Assembly (NCBI RefSeq): GCF_026212465.1
Contig: NC_080048.1
Coordinates: forward strand, 30,666,257 to 30,730,256
DNA from: Amaranthus tricolor
Lineage: Eukaryota; Streptophyta; Magnoliopsida; Caryophyllales; Amaranthaceae
DNA length: 64,000 nt
Direction of reading: 5' to 3'
Part shown: positions 1 through 12,258 of the stretch, piece by piece
Layout of the letters: each line of letters starts with the position of its first letter
How positions within the stretch are numbered: the first letter of the stretch is position 1
Made by a program: the position numbers and the translations under genes
The notes under the pieces: generated by a model
What the model was told of the DNA's origin: nothing
Databases searched by the model: none
What the model saw: the letters and a program-made list of their open reading frames with translations, nothing else

Positions 1-970
1 GTGATGTCCCACTAAAGTCACAACGCAAATACTCGGTCTTCGTACGGCTAATGCGCAACTCTTTACCTTCTAAAGCTTCCCTCCACTTATCCGATTTGTT
101 ACTAACCTCCTTTCAAGTTTCTGCTACCAACACTATGTCGTCCGCGAATATCATGCACCACCATACCGTCTCCCAAATAGATTTAGAAATTTCTTCCATT
201 ATGACAGTAAAAATGAAAGGGTTTAGAGTCGATCTCTGATGTAGTCCCACTTTAACCGGAAAAGAATCTGTTATCCCCACTGGTGTTTGAATGCTAGTCG
301 AAACTCTGTCATACATATCCTGTATGGCCTCAATGTACACTGAAGAAATACCTCTAGCCTTGAGGCTATCCCAGATGACACGTCATGGTATGCTATCATA
401 CGCTTTCTTCAAGTTAATGAACACCATATGCATATCTTTCTTTCGCTCCCTATATTTCTCCATCAGTCTCCTCAAAACATGAATTGCCTCAATGGTTGAT
501 CTTCCTGGCATAAAACCGTTTTGCTTCTCTCTAATCACCGTTTCCTGTCTAATTCTCTCTATCACTCTTTCCCACAATTTCATTGTGTAGCTTAGAAGTT
601 TGATACCTGTATAGTTGCTGCATACTTGCGCATCGCCTTTGTTTTTAAACAGAGGTACTAGTGTGCTATTCCTCCACTCTTCTGGCATCTTATGTGTCCT
701 CAAAATAATATTAAAGAGGTTAGTCAGTCAACGAATGTCCTCTTCTCCTAAACCCCTCCACACCTCAATCGAGATGTTATCTAGCCCCACTGCCTTTGTT
801 CTCCCCATCTTTTTGAGATCTTCACCTACATCTCCTGTGGTAATATTACTCATTGACCCATATTCCAGTGGTCTTTGGACGTCAAAAATTTAATTATCCG
901 CCTCCTTTGGCCCCCTAGACTTATTGAGCAACTGGGAAAAGTACTAGAGCCATCTGGTTTTGATCTCCTC
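1..970 (-). pseudogene. LINE reverse transcriptase domain (partial, broken)
   Basis: Reverse transcriptase palm and fingers of the RTE LINE. From right to left: [37 protein letters not shown], the Y(T)[17 protein letters not shown] block, [30 protein letters not shown], then VGLHQRSTLNPFIFTVIMEE and the catalytic FADD. A TGA interrupts the frame where an arginine codon is expected after KAYDSIP, compatible with CGA to TGA decay of a methylated CpG. Several further stops lie between 704 and 970. The thumb and 3'UTR are outside the window. Confidence 0.85.
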
Positions 971-1499
971 TTATCTCAAGAGAACTCGTCCCCCCTCATC
1001 CTTGATGTATTTCAAGACCTCTAAATCTTGCTGCTGTTTGGCCCTAGTCCTTGCCAACTTAAAAATCTGCTTCTCCCCCTCTTTGGTATCAAGCTTTCGA
1101 TATAAGTCCTCATAACCACGATTTTTTGCCTCCGTTACCGCTTTCTTTACCGCCCGCTTTGCTTCTTTATAGCTCACTCTGTTTTTAATCTTATCCTCCT
1201 CTTCTGTGCATACCATAAGTTCCTTAAATCTCTTATTTTTATCTTTTATCTGTTTTTCCACCTCATCATTCCACCACCATGACTCTTTGAACACTTTTGG
1301 TTTGCCCGATGGCACCACCAAGGTCTCTTTTGCCACTTTTCTAATGGTTTTTGTCAAGTTGAACCACATTTCATTCGCATCCTCTGACTGACCTGGGAAG
1401 CTCAATAAACTTATCTTGCTTGACAGGGTTGTGACCATATCCCCTTTGAGTCTCCCCCACATGATCTTTCCCTTGGACTTGACCTTCTTTTCTGTGATT

Positions 1500-2240
1500 T
1501 TCTTCCTCATTTTGAAAACTAATACTAAAAGCCTGTGTTGGGTGGGCATCCCTGTACCCAACACCATCTTACAATCCAAGCATGAGGCCTGATCTCCCTT
1601 GGACACTAAAAAATAGTCAACTTGGGTTGCGTGCCCGTCGCTCTTATAAGTGGTCAAATGCTCGTCTTTCTTTCTAAAGATCGAGTTTGCTATGACCAAA
1701 GATTTTGCTAGAAAAAACTCCAGTAAATTCTCCCCACTCTCGTTCCTTGCCCCCAAACCAAACCCTCCATGTACCAAGTTAAAGTTGTCTGCATCTCTGC
1801 CTATATGTCCGTTAAAGTCTCCTCCTAAGAAAACTTTCTCATCTTCGGGATAGTTCTCATGAGCTTTCCTAGGTTATCTCAGAACTCGCACTTCACCTGC
1901 TCATGGAGCCCAACTTGGAGCCCGTACGCACTGACAAAGGATATGATCTCTTCCCCCATTACTATCCTAACTAGCATAATCCTGTCACTACACCTCCTTA
2001 CTTCAACCAATTGCTTTAGGATATCATTAGAAACTAGGATGTCAACCCCGTTATGTCTGCCGTCCAAACCTGCATACCACAACTTATATCCTTTTATACC
2101 TTTTGATTTTTGCCTCTTCCACTTTGTCTCTTAAACACATACTACATGAATCCTGTATTTAGAAAGCTCATTTGCCAACTCCAACGACTTGACTTCTAGG
2201 GTACCTATGTTCCAAGTCCACACTCTTAGTTCTAAATTCT
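1500..2240 (-). pseudogene. LINE endonuclease domain (broken)
   Basis: Exonuclease-endonuclease-phosphatase fold of the RTE LINE, which would nick target DNA to prime reverse transcription. Visible pieces in order are WTWNIGTLEVKSLELANEL, an in-frame stop after HVVCV, GLDGRHNGVDILVSNDIL, VSAYGLQVGLHEQVK, then, after a frameshift, GGFGLGARNESGENLLEFF and a DGHATQVDYFLVSKGD block. The last carries the usual Q(V/I)DY motif, and TQHRLLV follows. Stops and at least one frameshift make it non-coding today. Confidence 0.82.
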
Positions 2241-2290
2241 GCTTACGTTGCCCCCCTGAACCCCTCTCCTTGGACCTGACCTTAGGTGAC

Positions 2291-3638
2291 TATAATTGCT
2301 TCCTAACTCTATATACAGCTACTAAAGACTAAGGTAAAAGGTTACAAACAGATCACCAGCATGGATCAACACAGAAGGCAGATATATAAAAGGGAATACG
2401 TGGATAGATAATCAATTCGATGAAAGAAAGCTAGGACACTGGGAAACAGACCTTTCAAAAGGTACGAGAACACTTCAAGATATGAAAACGGCAAGTACAT
2501 ACACAAAACAACCAAAAGACAGATCTTCCAAACCCAGTACACCAAACAATATTAAAAGGTAAGCAGCTAAATAAAACACTAAAGCAAGAGATGCACAAAA
2601 ATTATTTAAAGATGTAATATACGAAAAAAAGATGGAGGTTAAGGAGGGATATCACCTGCACCTCGATTGGGTGGTTACCAGTGTACTAACACTGATGGTG
2701 CTTTCACCTTTACAATGTTTACTTTGCCCGACATCCTCTTTCTCCTTCCTCTGTAAAATTACCAACACCAAGGCAAAAAAAACAAAGACTTATAAAAACT
2801 ACTAGAGCCTGAAAAAGAAGGTGAGAAGCTTCGTTGAATACGAAAATGGAATCGCCAAGTCTGGTTCGCTGGTGTAGGTGAGTCGGTGGTGCGGCAGAGA
2901 CAGTCGTCGTAGAAACTCAAAAAAATCAACTTCCCCTTTCGTTGATGATGCGGTGCACACTTGAGAGAAATCTGAAGACTGGTACTAGTATTGGTACTGG
3001 CCGCCGGTGCTGGTTCTGGCCGTCGGTAAATGAACGGTGGTGCACTGGTAGGCTGGTACAATTCTTCTATCTTAATTACTTAATCGCAATTATGATAAAT
3101 GAACAAAAGGGACAACTACCGCCTTCACCAAACAGAGGTCTTTGTGACTCGATTACAGAAGATAGAGGAAAACGACTGGCGGAAGGAATGAAGAAAGGGG
3201 TCGGTGACGGTGGTGTACCGGCGGTGGGGTGCTGGCGGTGTCCAGATTGTTCAATCTGAACTGGGCGTTTAACGGTCGAATTTTGTAGACTGTAGTAGAC
3301 ACAGATTAAAGGTGGAAGGATCACTAACTGTTGGCTGATGAAGACGACCGGTACTAACTGGGTTGATTCCGATGACGTTGAATTAAAATGGAATTAAAAG
3401 AAGGAAGGAGACGTACGAAAAGAAATTTGTAGGAAAGTTGTTGGTAATTCCCTAGACTTATATGTATGCATCTTGTAGAGAATTCCTACAAGCTTGTTTG
3501 TAAGGAACTTGTAGATAGTAATATTTTAGTATTTTTTAAGATGAAACTGTAAATTCATATTTATATTCATGTTTATCATTATATTTTTTAATTATATTTT
3601 AATTATAATGATATTTATATTCATAATTATGATTAATA

Positions 3639-3640
<2 letters not shown>
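2291..3640. other. Intergenic; no supportable gene
   Basis: The first few hundred bases adjoin the LINE start and may hold its 5' leader. The stretch 2860-3260 is less AT-rich and gives short open frames of biased composition in several frames, with no domain I recognise. I see no RNA gene. Confidence 0.5.

Positions 3641-3641
<1 letters not shown>

Positions 3642-3692
<51 letters not shown>
3642..3692. repeat. (TA)n microsatellite
   Basis: About 25 uninterrupted TA dinucleotides immediately before the 50-bp tandem duplication. Confidence 0.95.
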
Positions 3693-3695
<3 letters not shown>

Positions 3696-3785
3696 ACGTT
3701 TATAAAGGAAAACATTATTTGGTATTCTTTGGCAATATATATTTGACGTTTATAAAGGAAAACATTATTTAGTATTCTTTGGCAA
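3691..3785. repeat. Two-copy tandem duplication, 50-bp period
   Basis: The segment beginning ATTTGACGTTTATAAAGG at 3691 recurs at 3741 with one G/A difference in the copied part (TTTGGTATTC versus TTTAGTATTC). The duplication directly follows the TA tract and the junction between units again holds a short TATATAT, so slippage at the microsatellite is a likely cause. Confidence 0.9.
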
Positions 3786-5678
3786 AGAAAAAATTTATCA
3801 AGTTTTTTTTACAAAATTTTATTTAATAGGTATTTTTTTAAAAAAAATTATTAGATACTTTTTGGTAGTTTTTCCATATTCATATAAATACTTTTTTTTG
3901 AAAGATGTAGATGATACTATTATACTAATGCACCACATAGGGGAAAAAAGTTGATAAAATATAAAGTGAGGAAAAAAAAGTAGGGATAAAATAAACAATT
4001 AAATTGTTATTTTTGTTAAAAAAAAAAAAAAAAAAGGGATTCCAGTTATTGCAATTGGAAGGAGAATGATGGAGCTATTCACATAAAAAAGTTCCAAAAC
4101 AAAGAAGAAACAAGCAGTCTTCATATGAAATTTGCGTATGATTATTCTCATACCTAACCTCCATTTTTCAAAAATACCTCCATTTTTCAAAAATGATTTT
4201 TTTCTAAATCGATCTACAATTCACACTCTTCAATCGTAATATCGGCTTGATGGTAATCAAAATGTAGATTTTTGATGGATTTAGCAAAATATTCATGAAT
4301 CTTTAATGCTTTTTGTTTATAAATGAGTTTTGTTGGAATTAGAAATCTCTAGAAAGTAGAAACAGGAAGAGAGAGAAGTTGGGTATGAAAGAAAATGAAG
4401 AAATCGAGTAGTGGTCTCTTAAATTTCTATATTAGAGATTATTAAAATTAGAGTTTTCATTCTTCCGAACACTTGAAAGGACATTAAAATTATGTTTTTA
4501 ATTGTTACAAATAATTTATATCCATTATTATATTTAATTTGAATCTTGTTATTTGATAATAAAATATATAAAAAAATTTTGTATATTGCACGGATTTTTA
4601 TACTAGTATATAAAAATTCGTTATAATACAAGTTATTGCTTTTAAAAGAAAAAAAGTAAATATATGTAAAAGATGTAAAGTATCTAACGAGTGTGAAAAT
4701 ATAATTTAACATTATTTAAGTTGTTGAAAGAACACATAACTTTTATTTTAAACTTTCAAATTAACATATTTAATTTGGGAAATAATATTACTATATCATA
4801 GAATATGTTTTATAAGTAAATTAATTCAATATCCACCTCAAGTATATTTTTTTGATTATGTAAAATAGTCAAATTCTAATTATGTGTTGAAATTTACAAC
4901 AAAAAATTAAATAAGTATTTGTTTTCTTTATGATTGCACTGACTTTTTCTTTTATTGTTTGAACCAAAAAACAATGCAATTAATATCCTTGTTTTTACCT
5001 TTTTTTTCTCAATATTTACAACATTATCATATATTTAAATGTAAAAGCTATAAAGAGGATATAGTGCTATGGAGAAGCAAATGCCGCATAAGAATGGATT
5101 ATGCTTTTGAAAAACCTCAAATAAATTTTAATTTATAGTGGTAGAAAGTTTAAAACGTTAGTTTATTTTAGACAATGTTATTGATTCTAGCAAAATATTT
5201 TAAAAATTTAAATTAGGAATATTAATTAATAGGGTATAATCACTTTTAATCATTTTTATTTATGCAATTACGTTATTATTTTTTCGCCGTAATGATGTTA
5301 TACCTTATTAAAAAAATTAGAACATAATTATTTTATTTTAATTAATACCTAAATTGTAATTGATTCTAAATATTGTAAAGATTTAAATTAGGTATGTTAA
5401 TAAATGAAATGCAATCACTTTTAATCATTTCTATTTATACATATTTGTTACCAAATTATGTTATATATTAATAGGTCAGTTATTAAAATCAATTTTAATA
5501 AAATTGCAATTTAATTGGAATGACTATTTTAAAATTCAAAAAAGTTTCTTGTTCAATACATATCATTTGAGGATGTGTTTAGTACGCGAAAGGGAACCAA
5601 TAATGTCATTCCAAGTGGCAAATACTCTAGAATTGGAATTATGTAATTCTTTTAATAAGATCTATGATATGACGGTAT
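3786..5678. other. AT-rich intergenic sequence, no gene seen
   Basis: Very AT-rich with homopolymer runs. No open frame with recognisable domains and no tRNA or rRNA. Sequence near 5155-5250 and 5340-5410 shares phrases such as TAAATTAGG, suggesting an old internal duplication. Confidence 0.6.
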
Positions 5679-5815
5679 AAAGTTACTTTTATGAAATATG
5701 AATGGTAGTAAATCTTAAAAAAATTTCATAGAATAACATTGTAATGTTGTACTTAAAACTACAGTAATACTAATGGGAAAAAAACGTTTAATTGACCGTT
5801 AAGTTATGCTAACTA
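5679..5815 (+). repeat. Dispersed repeat related to 13200-13330
   Basis: The phrase AATGTTGTACTTAAA, then CTACAGTAA, then CGTTTAATTG occurs here and again near 13262-13318 in the same orientation, with a shared upstream GGTAG(T/C)AAA block. It lies just outside the left edge of the 281-bp array. In the orientation inferred before the MULE-mediated inversion, the two copies would have faced each other on opposite sides of the array. Confidence 0.65.
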
Positions 5816-5869
5816 TCATATAGAAATATTCTATATGATAACTAGCAACATCTATATCTATAAAGACTA

Positions 5870-8768
5870 CTAAAGAAGAAACGAGACTAACACATGTCAG
5901 ACTCTCATTCAATACTTTCCCGCTCAATTATGCTGACGTGGCAGCTGATTATTTATTGAAAATCATTTCCTAAAATACTAGAATTTATTTAAGGTGCAGA
6001 ATAAGATTTAGACAGCTTTATTATTTCTCAATATGATTCCTATATTATTTCCAAACTGAAATGTGACTAAAATGTTAATCAATATCATTTTCAATATATT
6101 TTCAATATATTTTCAATATGATTTCCAATATTATTTCCAAAATAAAAGAATATAATATTTTAATATAGCAAAAATTATTTTCCAAATTTGTTTAATAGCT
6201 GTTGAATAATATTGTTTCTAAATTTGTAGACAGTGTAAATTTTTTAATAATATTGTGAAATCTGTAGAATAATGTGACCTAAATGTTAATCAATATTATT
6301 AATTTGGTAAATATCTATAATCTTCTATAAAGGCTACCAATGAATAATCTATAAAGACTACTAATGAAGAAATGGGACTGACACATGTCAAACTCTCATT
6401 CAATATTTTCCCGCTCAATTATGCTGACGTGGCAGCTGATTATTTATTGAAAATCATTTCCTAAAATACTAGAATTTATTTAAGGTGCAGAATAAGATTT
6501 AGACAGCTTTATTTTTTTCCAATATAATTCCTATATTATTTCCAAACTGAAATGTGACTAAAATGGTAATCAGTATCATTTTCAATATGATTTTTAATAT
6601 TATTTCCAAAATAAAAGAAAATAATATTTTAATAAAGACTATAAATGAAGAAACGAGTCTGACACATGTCAGACTCTCATTCAATATATTCCCGCTCAAT
6701 TATGCTGACGTGACAGCTGATTATTTATTGAAAATCATTTCCTAAAATACTAGAATTTATTTAAGGTGCAGAATAAGATTTAGACAGCTTTATTATTTCT
6801 CAATATAGTTCCGATATTATTTCCAAACTGAAATGTGACTAAAATGTTAATCAATATCATTTTCAATATATTTTCAATATGATTTCCAATATTATTTCCA
6901 AAATAAAAGAATATAATATTTTAATATAGCAAAATTATTTTCCAAATTTGTTTAATAGCTGTTGAATAATATTGTTTCTAAATTTATAGACAGTGTAAAT
7001 TTTTTAATAATATTGTGAAATCTGTAGAATAATGTGACCAAAATGTTAATCAATATTATTAATTTGGTAAGTATCTATAATCTTCTATAAAGGCTACTAA
7101 TGAATAAACGAGTCTTACACATGTCAGACTCTCATTCAATATATTTTCGCTCAATTATGTTGACGTGGCAGCTTATTATTTATTGAAATTCATTTCCCAA
7201 AATATTAGAATTTATTTAAGGTGCAGAATAAGATTTAGACAGCTTTATTTTTTTCCAATATAGTTCCTATATTATTTCCAAACTGAAATGTGACTAAAAT
7301 GGTAATTAGTATCATTTTCAATATGATTTCCAATATTATTTTCAAAATAAAAGAAAATAATATTTTAATAAAGACTACTAATGAAGAAACGAGTCTGACA
7401 CATGTCAGACTCTCATTCACTATATTTCCGCTCAATTATGTTAACGTGGCAGCTTATTATTTATTGAAATTCATTTCCTAAAATATTAGAATTTATTTAA
7501 GGTGCAGAATAAGATTTAGACAGCTTTATTTTTTTCCAATATAGTTCCTATATTATTTCCAAACTGAAATGTGACTAAAATGGTAATTAGTATCATTTTC
7601 AATATGATTTCCAATATTATTACCAAAATAAAAGAAAATAATATTTTAATAAAGACTACTAATGAAGAAACGAGTTTGACACATGTCAGACTCTCATTTA
7701 ATATATTCCCGCTCAATTATATTGACGTGGCAGCTTATTATTTATTGAAATTCATTTCCTAAAATATTAGAATCTATTTAAGGTGCAGAATAAGATTTGG
7801 ACAGCTTTATTTTTTTTCCAATATAATTCCTATATTATTTCCAAACTGAAATGTGACTAAAATGGTAATCAGTATCATTTTCAATATGATTTCCAATATT
7901 ATTTTCAAAATAAAAGAAAATAATATTTTAATAAAGATTATAAATGAAGAAACGAGTCTGACACATGTCAGACTCTCATTCAATATATTTCCGCTCAATT
8001 ATGTTGACGTGGCAGCTTATTATTTATTGAAATTTATTTCCTAAAATATTTGAATATATTTGAGGTGCATAATAAGATTTAGACAGCTTTATTTTTTTTC
8101 AATATAATTCCTATATTATTTCCAAACTGAAATGTGACTAAAATGGTAATCATTATCATTTTCAATATGATTTCCAATATTATTTCCAAAATAAAAGAAA
8201 ATAATATTTTAATAAAGACTACTAATGAAGACACGAGTCTGACACATGTCAGACTCTCATTCAATATATTCCTGCTCAATTATGTTGACGTGGCAGCTTA
8301 TTATTTATTGAAATTCATTTCCTAATATATTAGAATTTATTTAAGGTGCAGAATAAGATTTTTAGACAACTTTATTTTTGTCCAATATAATTCATATATA
8401 ATTTCCAAACTGAAATGTGACTAAAATGGTAATCATTATCATTTTCAATATGATTTCCAATATTATTTCCAAAATAAAAGAAAATAATATTTTAATAAAG
8501 ACTACTAATGAAGACACGAGTCTGACACATGTCAGACTCTCATTCAATATATTCCCGCTCAATTATGTTGACGTGGCAGCTATTATTTATTGAAATTCAT
8601 TTCCTAATATATTAGAATTTATTTAAGGTGCAGAATAAGATTTTTAGAATACTTTATTTTTGTCCAATATAATTCATATATAATTTCCAAACTGAAATGT
8701 GACTAAAATGGTAATCATTATCATTTTCAATATGATTTCCAATATTATTTCCAAAATAAAAGAAAATA
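5870..8768. repeat. Tandem array, unit about 281 bp, with longer 453-493 bp variants
   Basis: The anchor CTCAATTATG(C/T)TGACGTGG recurs nine times, near 5924, 6414, 6696, 7150, 7431, 7712, 7994, 8275 and 8557. Most spacings are 280-283 bp. Two spacings are about 490 and 453 bp because those units carry an extra block of about 170-210 bp rich in AATATT, including GTAGAATAATGTGAC. Each unit contains a near-perfect palindrome with arms GAGTCTGACA and TGTCAGACTC around a CA spacer. Short open frames on both strands recur only because the unit repeats. The array stops abruptly at 8768, where MULE copy 1 is inserted; its continuation is inverted at about 14280-14505. Confidence 0.93.
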
Positions 8769-8930
8769 CGGATATTTCATGATATACCACTGAGTTTCTT
8801 CGAAATTCACCATATACCACACAAAATTTTCTAATTCACCATATACCATTGAGTTTACGTCCGTTAGCACAGAATACCATTAATGACAACTGCCGTTAGT
8901 GTGCCGTTTGTGGTAAATTAATAATTCACC
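8769..8930. repeat. MULE copy 1 left terminal inverted repeat (3' side of the gene)
   Basis: Pairs with 12639-12795. The match runs from CGGATATTTC to GTGGTAAATTA with a small indel: the other TIR has extra bases around the GACAACTGCC block. The TIR pattern of ATATACCA repeats continues a little further inward near 8935-9000 without a partner. Confidence 0.93.
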
Positions 8931-9100
8931 ATATACCATTTAATTTTTTTTATTTTCATCAAATACCATTTTTCTAAAAAATATACCACATGGAATTATG
9001 ATAAACAAAAGAATTGTCATACAAACCAAGCAGTTAACATGTTGTTCAAATACAACTTGACAATAAACAATGTTCACCCAAAAAATTACACTAAACAATG

Positions 9101-12100
9101 CTAAGTAGCAGCCTTTCTCTTCCCCCTAGTGTTGCCTTGCTGTGAAGAGGAAGCTGCATGTGCTGTCTTCTTTGATGATGCCTTATTTGCCTTGCATGTC
9201 ACTGCATTGTGGCCTAGTTCTTTGCATAGGTTGCATTTGTTATTCTTATGCCTCTTTCCTTTTTTTGCCTCATGAGCAGCTCTTCTCCTTTGCTTAGGTG
9301 GTCTGCCAGCATTTCTTTTCCCTTGGGGTGGTGCAATTTCTGGCACATCTAGTGAAGGCCAGTGAGTTGGATCAGCCATGGGGTGGATGTGGTCTCCATA
9401 AGTGAGTTTGTAAGCAGCCCCCTTGTAGAAAGGTGAGACAAAGTCCTTAGGATCAAGTCTCTGGTTGTAAATGACTCTTAGCCCATGCTTGCAAGGGATC
9501 CCTGATCCTTGCCATTTCCCACACCCACAAGTCATATTTCCAAGGGTGACGGGGAACTTGACATGGCCATCCCTCACCTCAAACTCTCCACAACCAGCTG
9601 GGATGACATGGCAGAACCTAGAATCATCAGTTCTAGTCGCCAGCACCCTCTTTGCATGCTCTGTTAGATCATTAGGTTCCATGCTTACTGCTTTATCGAA
9701 CCTGGAACCCATCCTTTTCATGCACCAATTCCTCACATCTTAATTATTCAAAAACCCAAAAAAAAAAATCACAGTAAGCAACAACAATTTTTTTGCATTT
9801 AAATAATCAAAAAAGGGACACAAATTTACCTTCCAGCAATGTCAACACAGGCATGTCCCTGTTGGCCTTTGTTATTGCATTGAATGACTCCACGATGTTT
9901 GTTGTGTTATGATCACAACAAACTGTCCTGTCAAACATATGCACACTCCACTGCTCTTCTACATTTTTGAGATAGTCATATGCTGCTGCATCAAAATCTT
10001 TTATCTTGGAAATAGCTTTTTCAAAAACGTACTCATTGTACGCATTTGCCGCAATCCAAAACATCTTATGAAATGCTGCCCCACTCCATCCTGCAGCCTT
10101 GCAATTTGAGTACAAATGCTGGCAGCATATTCTCCTTGTAGCTCTTGGGAACACCTTAAATAATGCTGATTCAACCCCCTAAAAAATAAGACTAAGTTAA
10201 TAAACAGCAACAAAATTTCAAATCAAAGACAAATAAGAAACTTACCCTCATCCTGTCACTGATAAAAGTCCAGTCATCCCTCTGAGATTCATACTGAGCA
10301 AACAAGCACCTCAAGTTTCTGAAAAAATAAGTCCACGAATCTATGCTCTCTGTGTCAACAATCCCATAGGCTAACACAAAGATCTCATTATTCCCATCTA
10401 TTGCAACTGCAGTGAGCATAACCCCTTTGTAATACCCACTTAAATGTGCACCATCTATTCCTATGATAGGTCTAAAACCACCTAAGAATCCTTTCACTTG
10501 AGCTGCAAAAGATATGAAACATGCCTTAAATTGCAAACTGTCAGTCCATGTAACCAGAGCATAAGACCTAGGATTTGTGGACTTAATCACTTCAGCATAC
10601 TTTGGAAGAGCTGGATAGGACTCAGCAAACCCACCATGTAATTGCTCCCTCGCTAAACTCTTCACTTTGTATAACAATCTCAACTTCACATGGATCTTGT
10701 ACCTTTCCATGCACAGCCTCTGCAATGAATCAACTGGGACATCTAGGTTGGCCTCTAAGTCTTGTATCAAATGTCTGCACAGCCATGCTGAAGAGACCAT
10801 AGGATTCTCTTCCAGCCTCCCACAAGTTGCATGCTCTCCTTCTAGCTTCTTTATTGCCCAACTTACTTTGTCCCTTAGAACTGAAGCATGAATCCTCCAA
10901 GTGCAATCCCTCATCAAACACCTTGCTATGTACCTCTTACTATCAACATGGTCAACTGAAACAGAGAACCCCTCTTGTATGCAGTAATCTCTGAATACAT
11001 CTAGAAACTGTGTCTTGGTTTCAAATATCAACCACTCCTCAAGCACAATGGATCCAAATGGTAATGGAGACCAGATTTTACCATTTTTGTACATTTTGTC
11101 CAACACATGAGACCCATCTAAGTAATCCTCAAAGGTCTTCTCAGGTATATTATCACGATCATCTTCTTCTCTCACAATGTACTCATCCTCACTGTCCAAC
11201 TCCATATCAGAATCAGCCTCAACATCAGAAGCTTCATAATCACCATCTTCACTATCATCAGAAGGCCAAGCATCATGCTCAACATCAATTTCTTCAACCT
11301 CTCTTTGGGTTTTCTTGCCCCTAGTGTTGATATGTCTCCCTGCTGCAGCTTTCTTGCCAACATCAAGGCCAAACTTAACAGCAGTACTTCTAGGCACCCT
11401 CCACTCTTTGGGTTTAAGCCTGGTTTGTTCTTTGGGCTGGGTTGCTTGGCTAGGCTGCTGTTGGGTTGACTGTGCAGGGGGTATTTTCTTCTTCTTTGCA
11501 GTAATCTTTTTCCTACTTGGAGGTTGTGAGGGTTGAGGTTGTGAGGATTGAGGTTGTGAGGGTTGAGGCTGTGGGGATTGAGGTTGTGAGGGTTGAGGCT
11601 GTGGGGATTGAGGTTGTGAGGGTTGAGGCTGTGGGGATTGAGGTTGTGAGGGTTGAGGTTGTGAGGATTGAGGTTGTGAATCTCCTGGGAAAACCTCATC
11701 TGCTGCTGGGGTAGCAAACACTCTTACATATTCAATCCCATCATTATCAACATTAAAAACAGGGACCTCTACAGCCACAACATATGCCTGCTGGGCCACA
11801 AACTGCTCCTCAGCTTCTGCTTCCTCTGCCAACCTTCTATTCTCTTCCTCCATTAGCCTAATATTTTCAGCCCTGTTCTTCAAAGTTCTTGCCCAACTAG
11901 CTTCTGCAGACTGAAACACAAGGGATGGTGTTTCTGTCTCTTCTATAAACACTTCAATTTCACTATTCCCTTCATTCCACTCCCACATTTTTAACATTGC
12001 CCCATCATCAACTAACTCTAACTTACGGTCTGTTCTAGGTTTAGTGACAAACAGGCTGAAGTATTTAGGGAGATATACATTCTGTTTCACTGAATCCTCA

Positions 12101-12258
12101 AACATATACTCAATTAACTCCATCAAATTGGTCTTATCAGTGTCATCCACCCTCACATCAAAAGTACCCCCTGGAGCACGAACTAACAACCACAATGAAC
12201 TCATCCTAACAACAACATTTACCAACAAAACATAATCAGAACTCAAATTCGCATGCAA
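9101..12258 (-). CDS. MULE transposase (MuDR type), three exons, apparently intact
   Basis: Cut-and-paste transposase acting on the 160-bp TIRs in the nucleus. Exons on the minus strand are 12258-10246, 10178-9830 and 9738-9101, with GT-AG introns of 67 and 91 bp. The joined frame is 3000 nt (999 aa); starting at the later ATG at 12204 would give 981 aa. Order of parts: an N-terminal ubiquitin-like/PB1-like region, a Pro-Gln-Ser repeat (about 195-250), an acidic stretch, a MuDR DNA-binding region (about 405-480, with CLMRDCTWRIHAS), and the MULE catalytic domain (about 590 onward). That domain shows IIGIDGAHLSGYYKG for the first Asp and FISDRMRG for the second. A SWIM zinc finger (CGCGKWQGSGIPCKHG, about 855) and a C-terminal CCHC knuckle (CNLCKELGHNAVTC, about 952) follow. 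I see no stop or frameshift. The intron model is mine and untested. Confidence 0.92.
11515..11680 (-). repeat. Coding minisatellite in MULE copy 1 (Pro-Gln-Ser repeat)
   Basis: A 15/30-bp unit of the type CAACCTCAATCC(C/T)CACA encodes repeated SQPQ(S/P) pentapeptides between the N-terminal region and the acidic linker. The same array, in the same register, is present in copy 2. Confidence 0.92.

Larger units (their letters stand above)
1..2290 (-). mobile_element. RTE-clade non-LTR retrotransposon (LINE), decayed, 3' part beyond the window
   Basis: A LINE read on the minus strand, endonuclease first and reverse transcriptase second. The N-terminal motif reads VWTWNIGTL (near 2215), followed by GLDGRHNGVDILVS (near 2060), typical of the apurinic endonuclease of plant RTE elements. 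RT signatures follow toward the left edge: [25 protein letters not shown], a KAYDS block and FADDIVLVAET (the RT catalytic FxDD). The frame is broken by several stops between about 970 and 704, by a stop at the KAYDSIP/RVIWDSL junction (near 380), and by a frameshift between 1880 and 1777. It is a dead copy. The 3' end lies left of position 1. The family call rests on remembered RTE motifs and is firm at clade level only. Confidence 0.88.

Noticed and set aside
6499..8325. Repeated pairs of open frames of about 63-66 codons on both strands of the tandem array
   Set aside because: They recur only because the 281-bp unit recurs. They overlap antisense to each other, have an AT-driven Ile/Asn/Leu composition, and vary at the start and stop without any sign of codon conservation.
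5870..8768. A CRISPR-like array
   Set aside because: Repeats are about 281 bp and contiguous, with no unique spacers, in a plant nuclear context.
11010..11714. Open frames antisense to or out of frame with the MULE transposase (for example 181 codons at 11172-11717)
   Set aside because: Shadow frames of the Pro-Gln-Ser repeat and acidic linker. The same shadows occur in copy 2.
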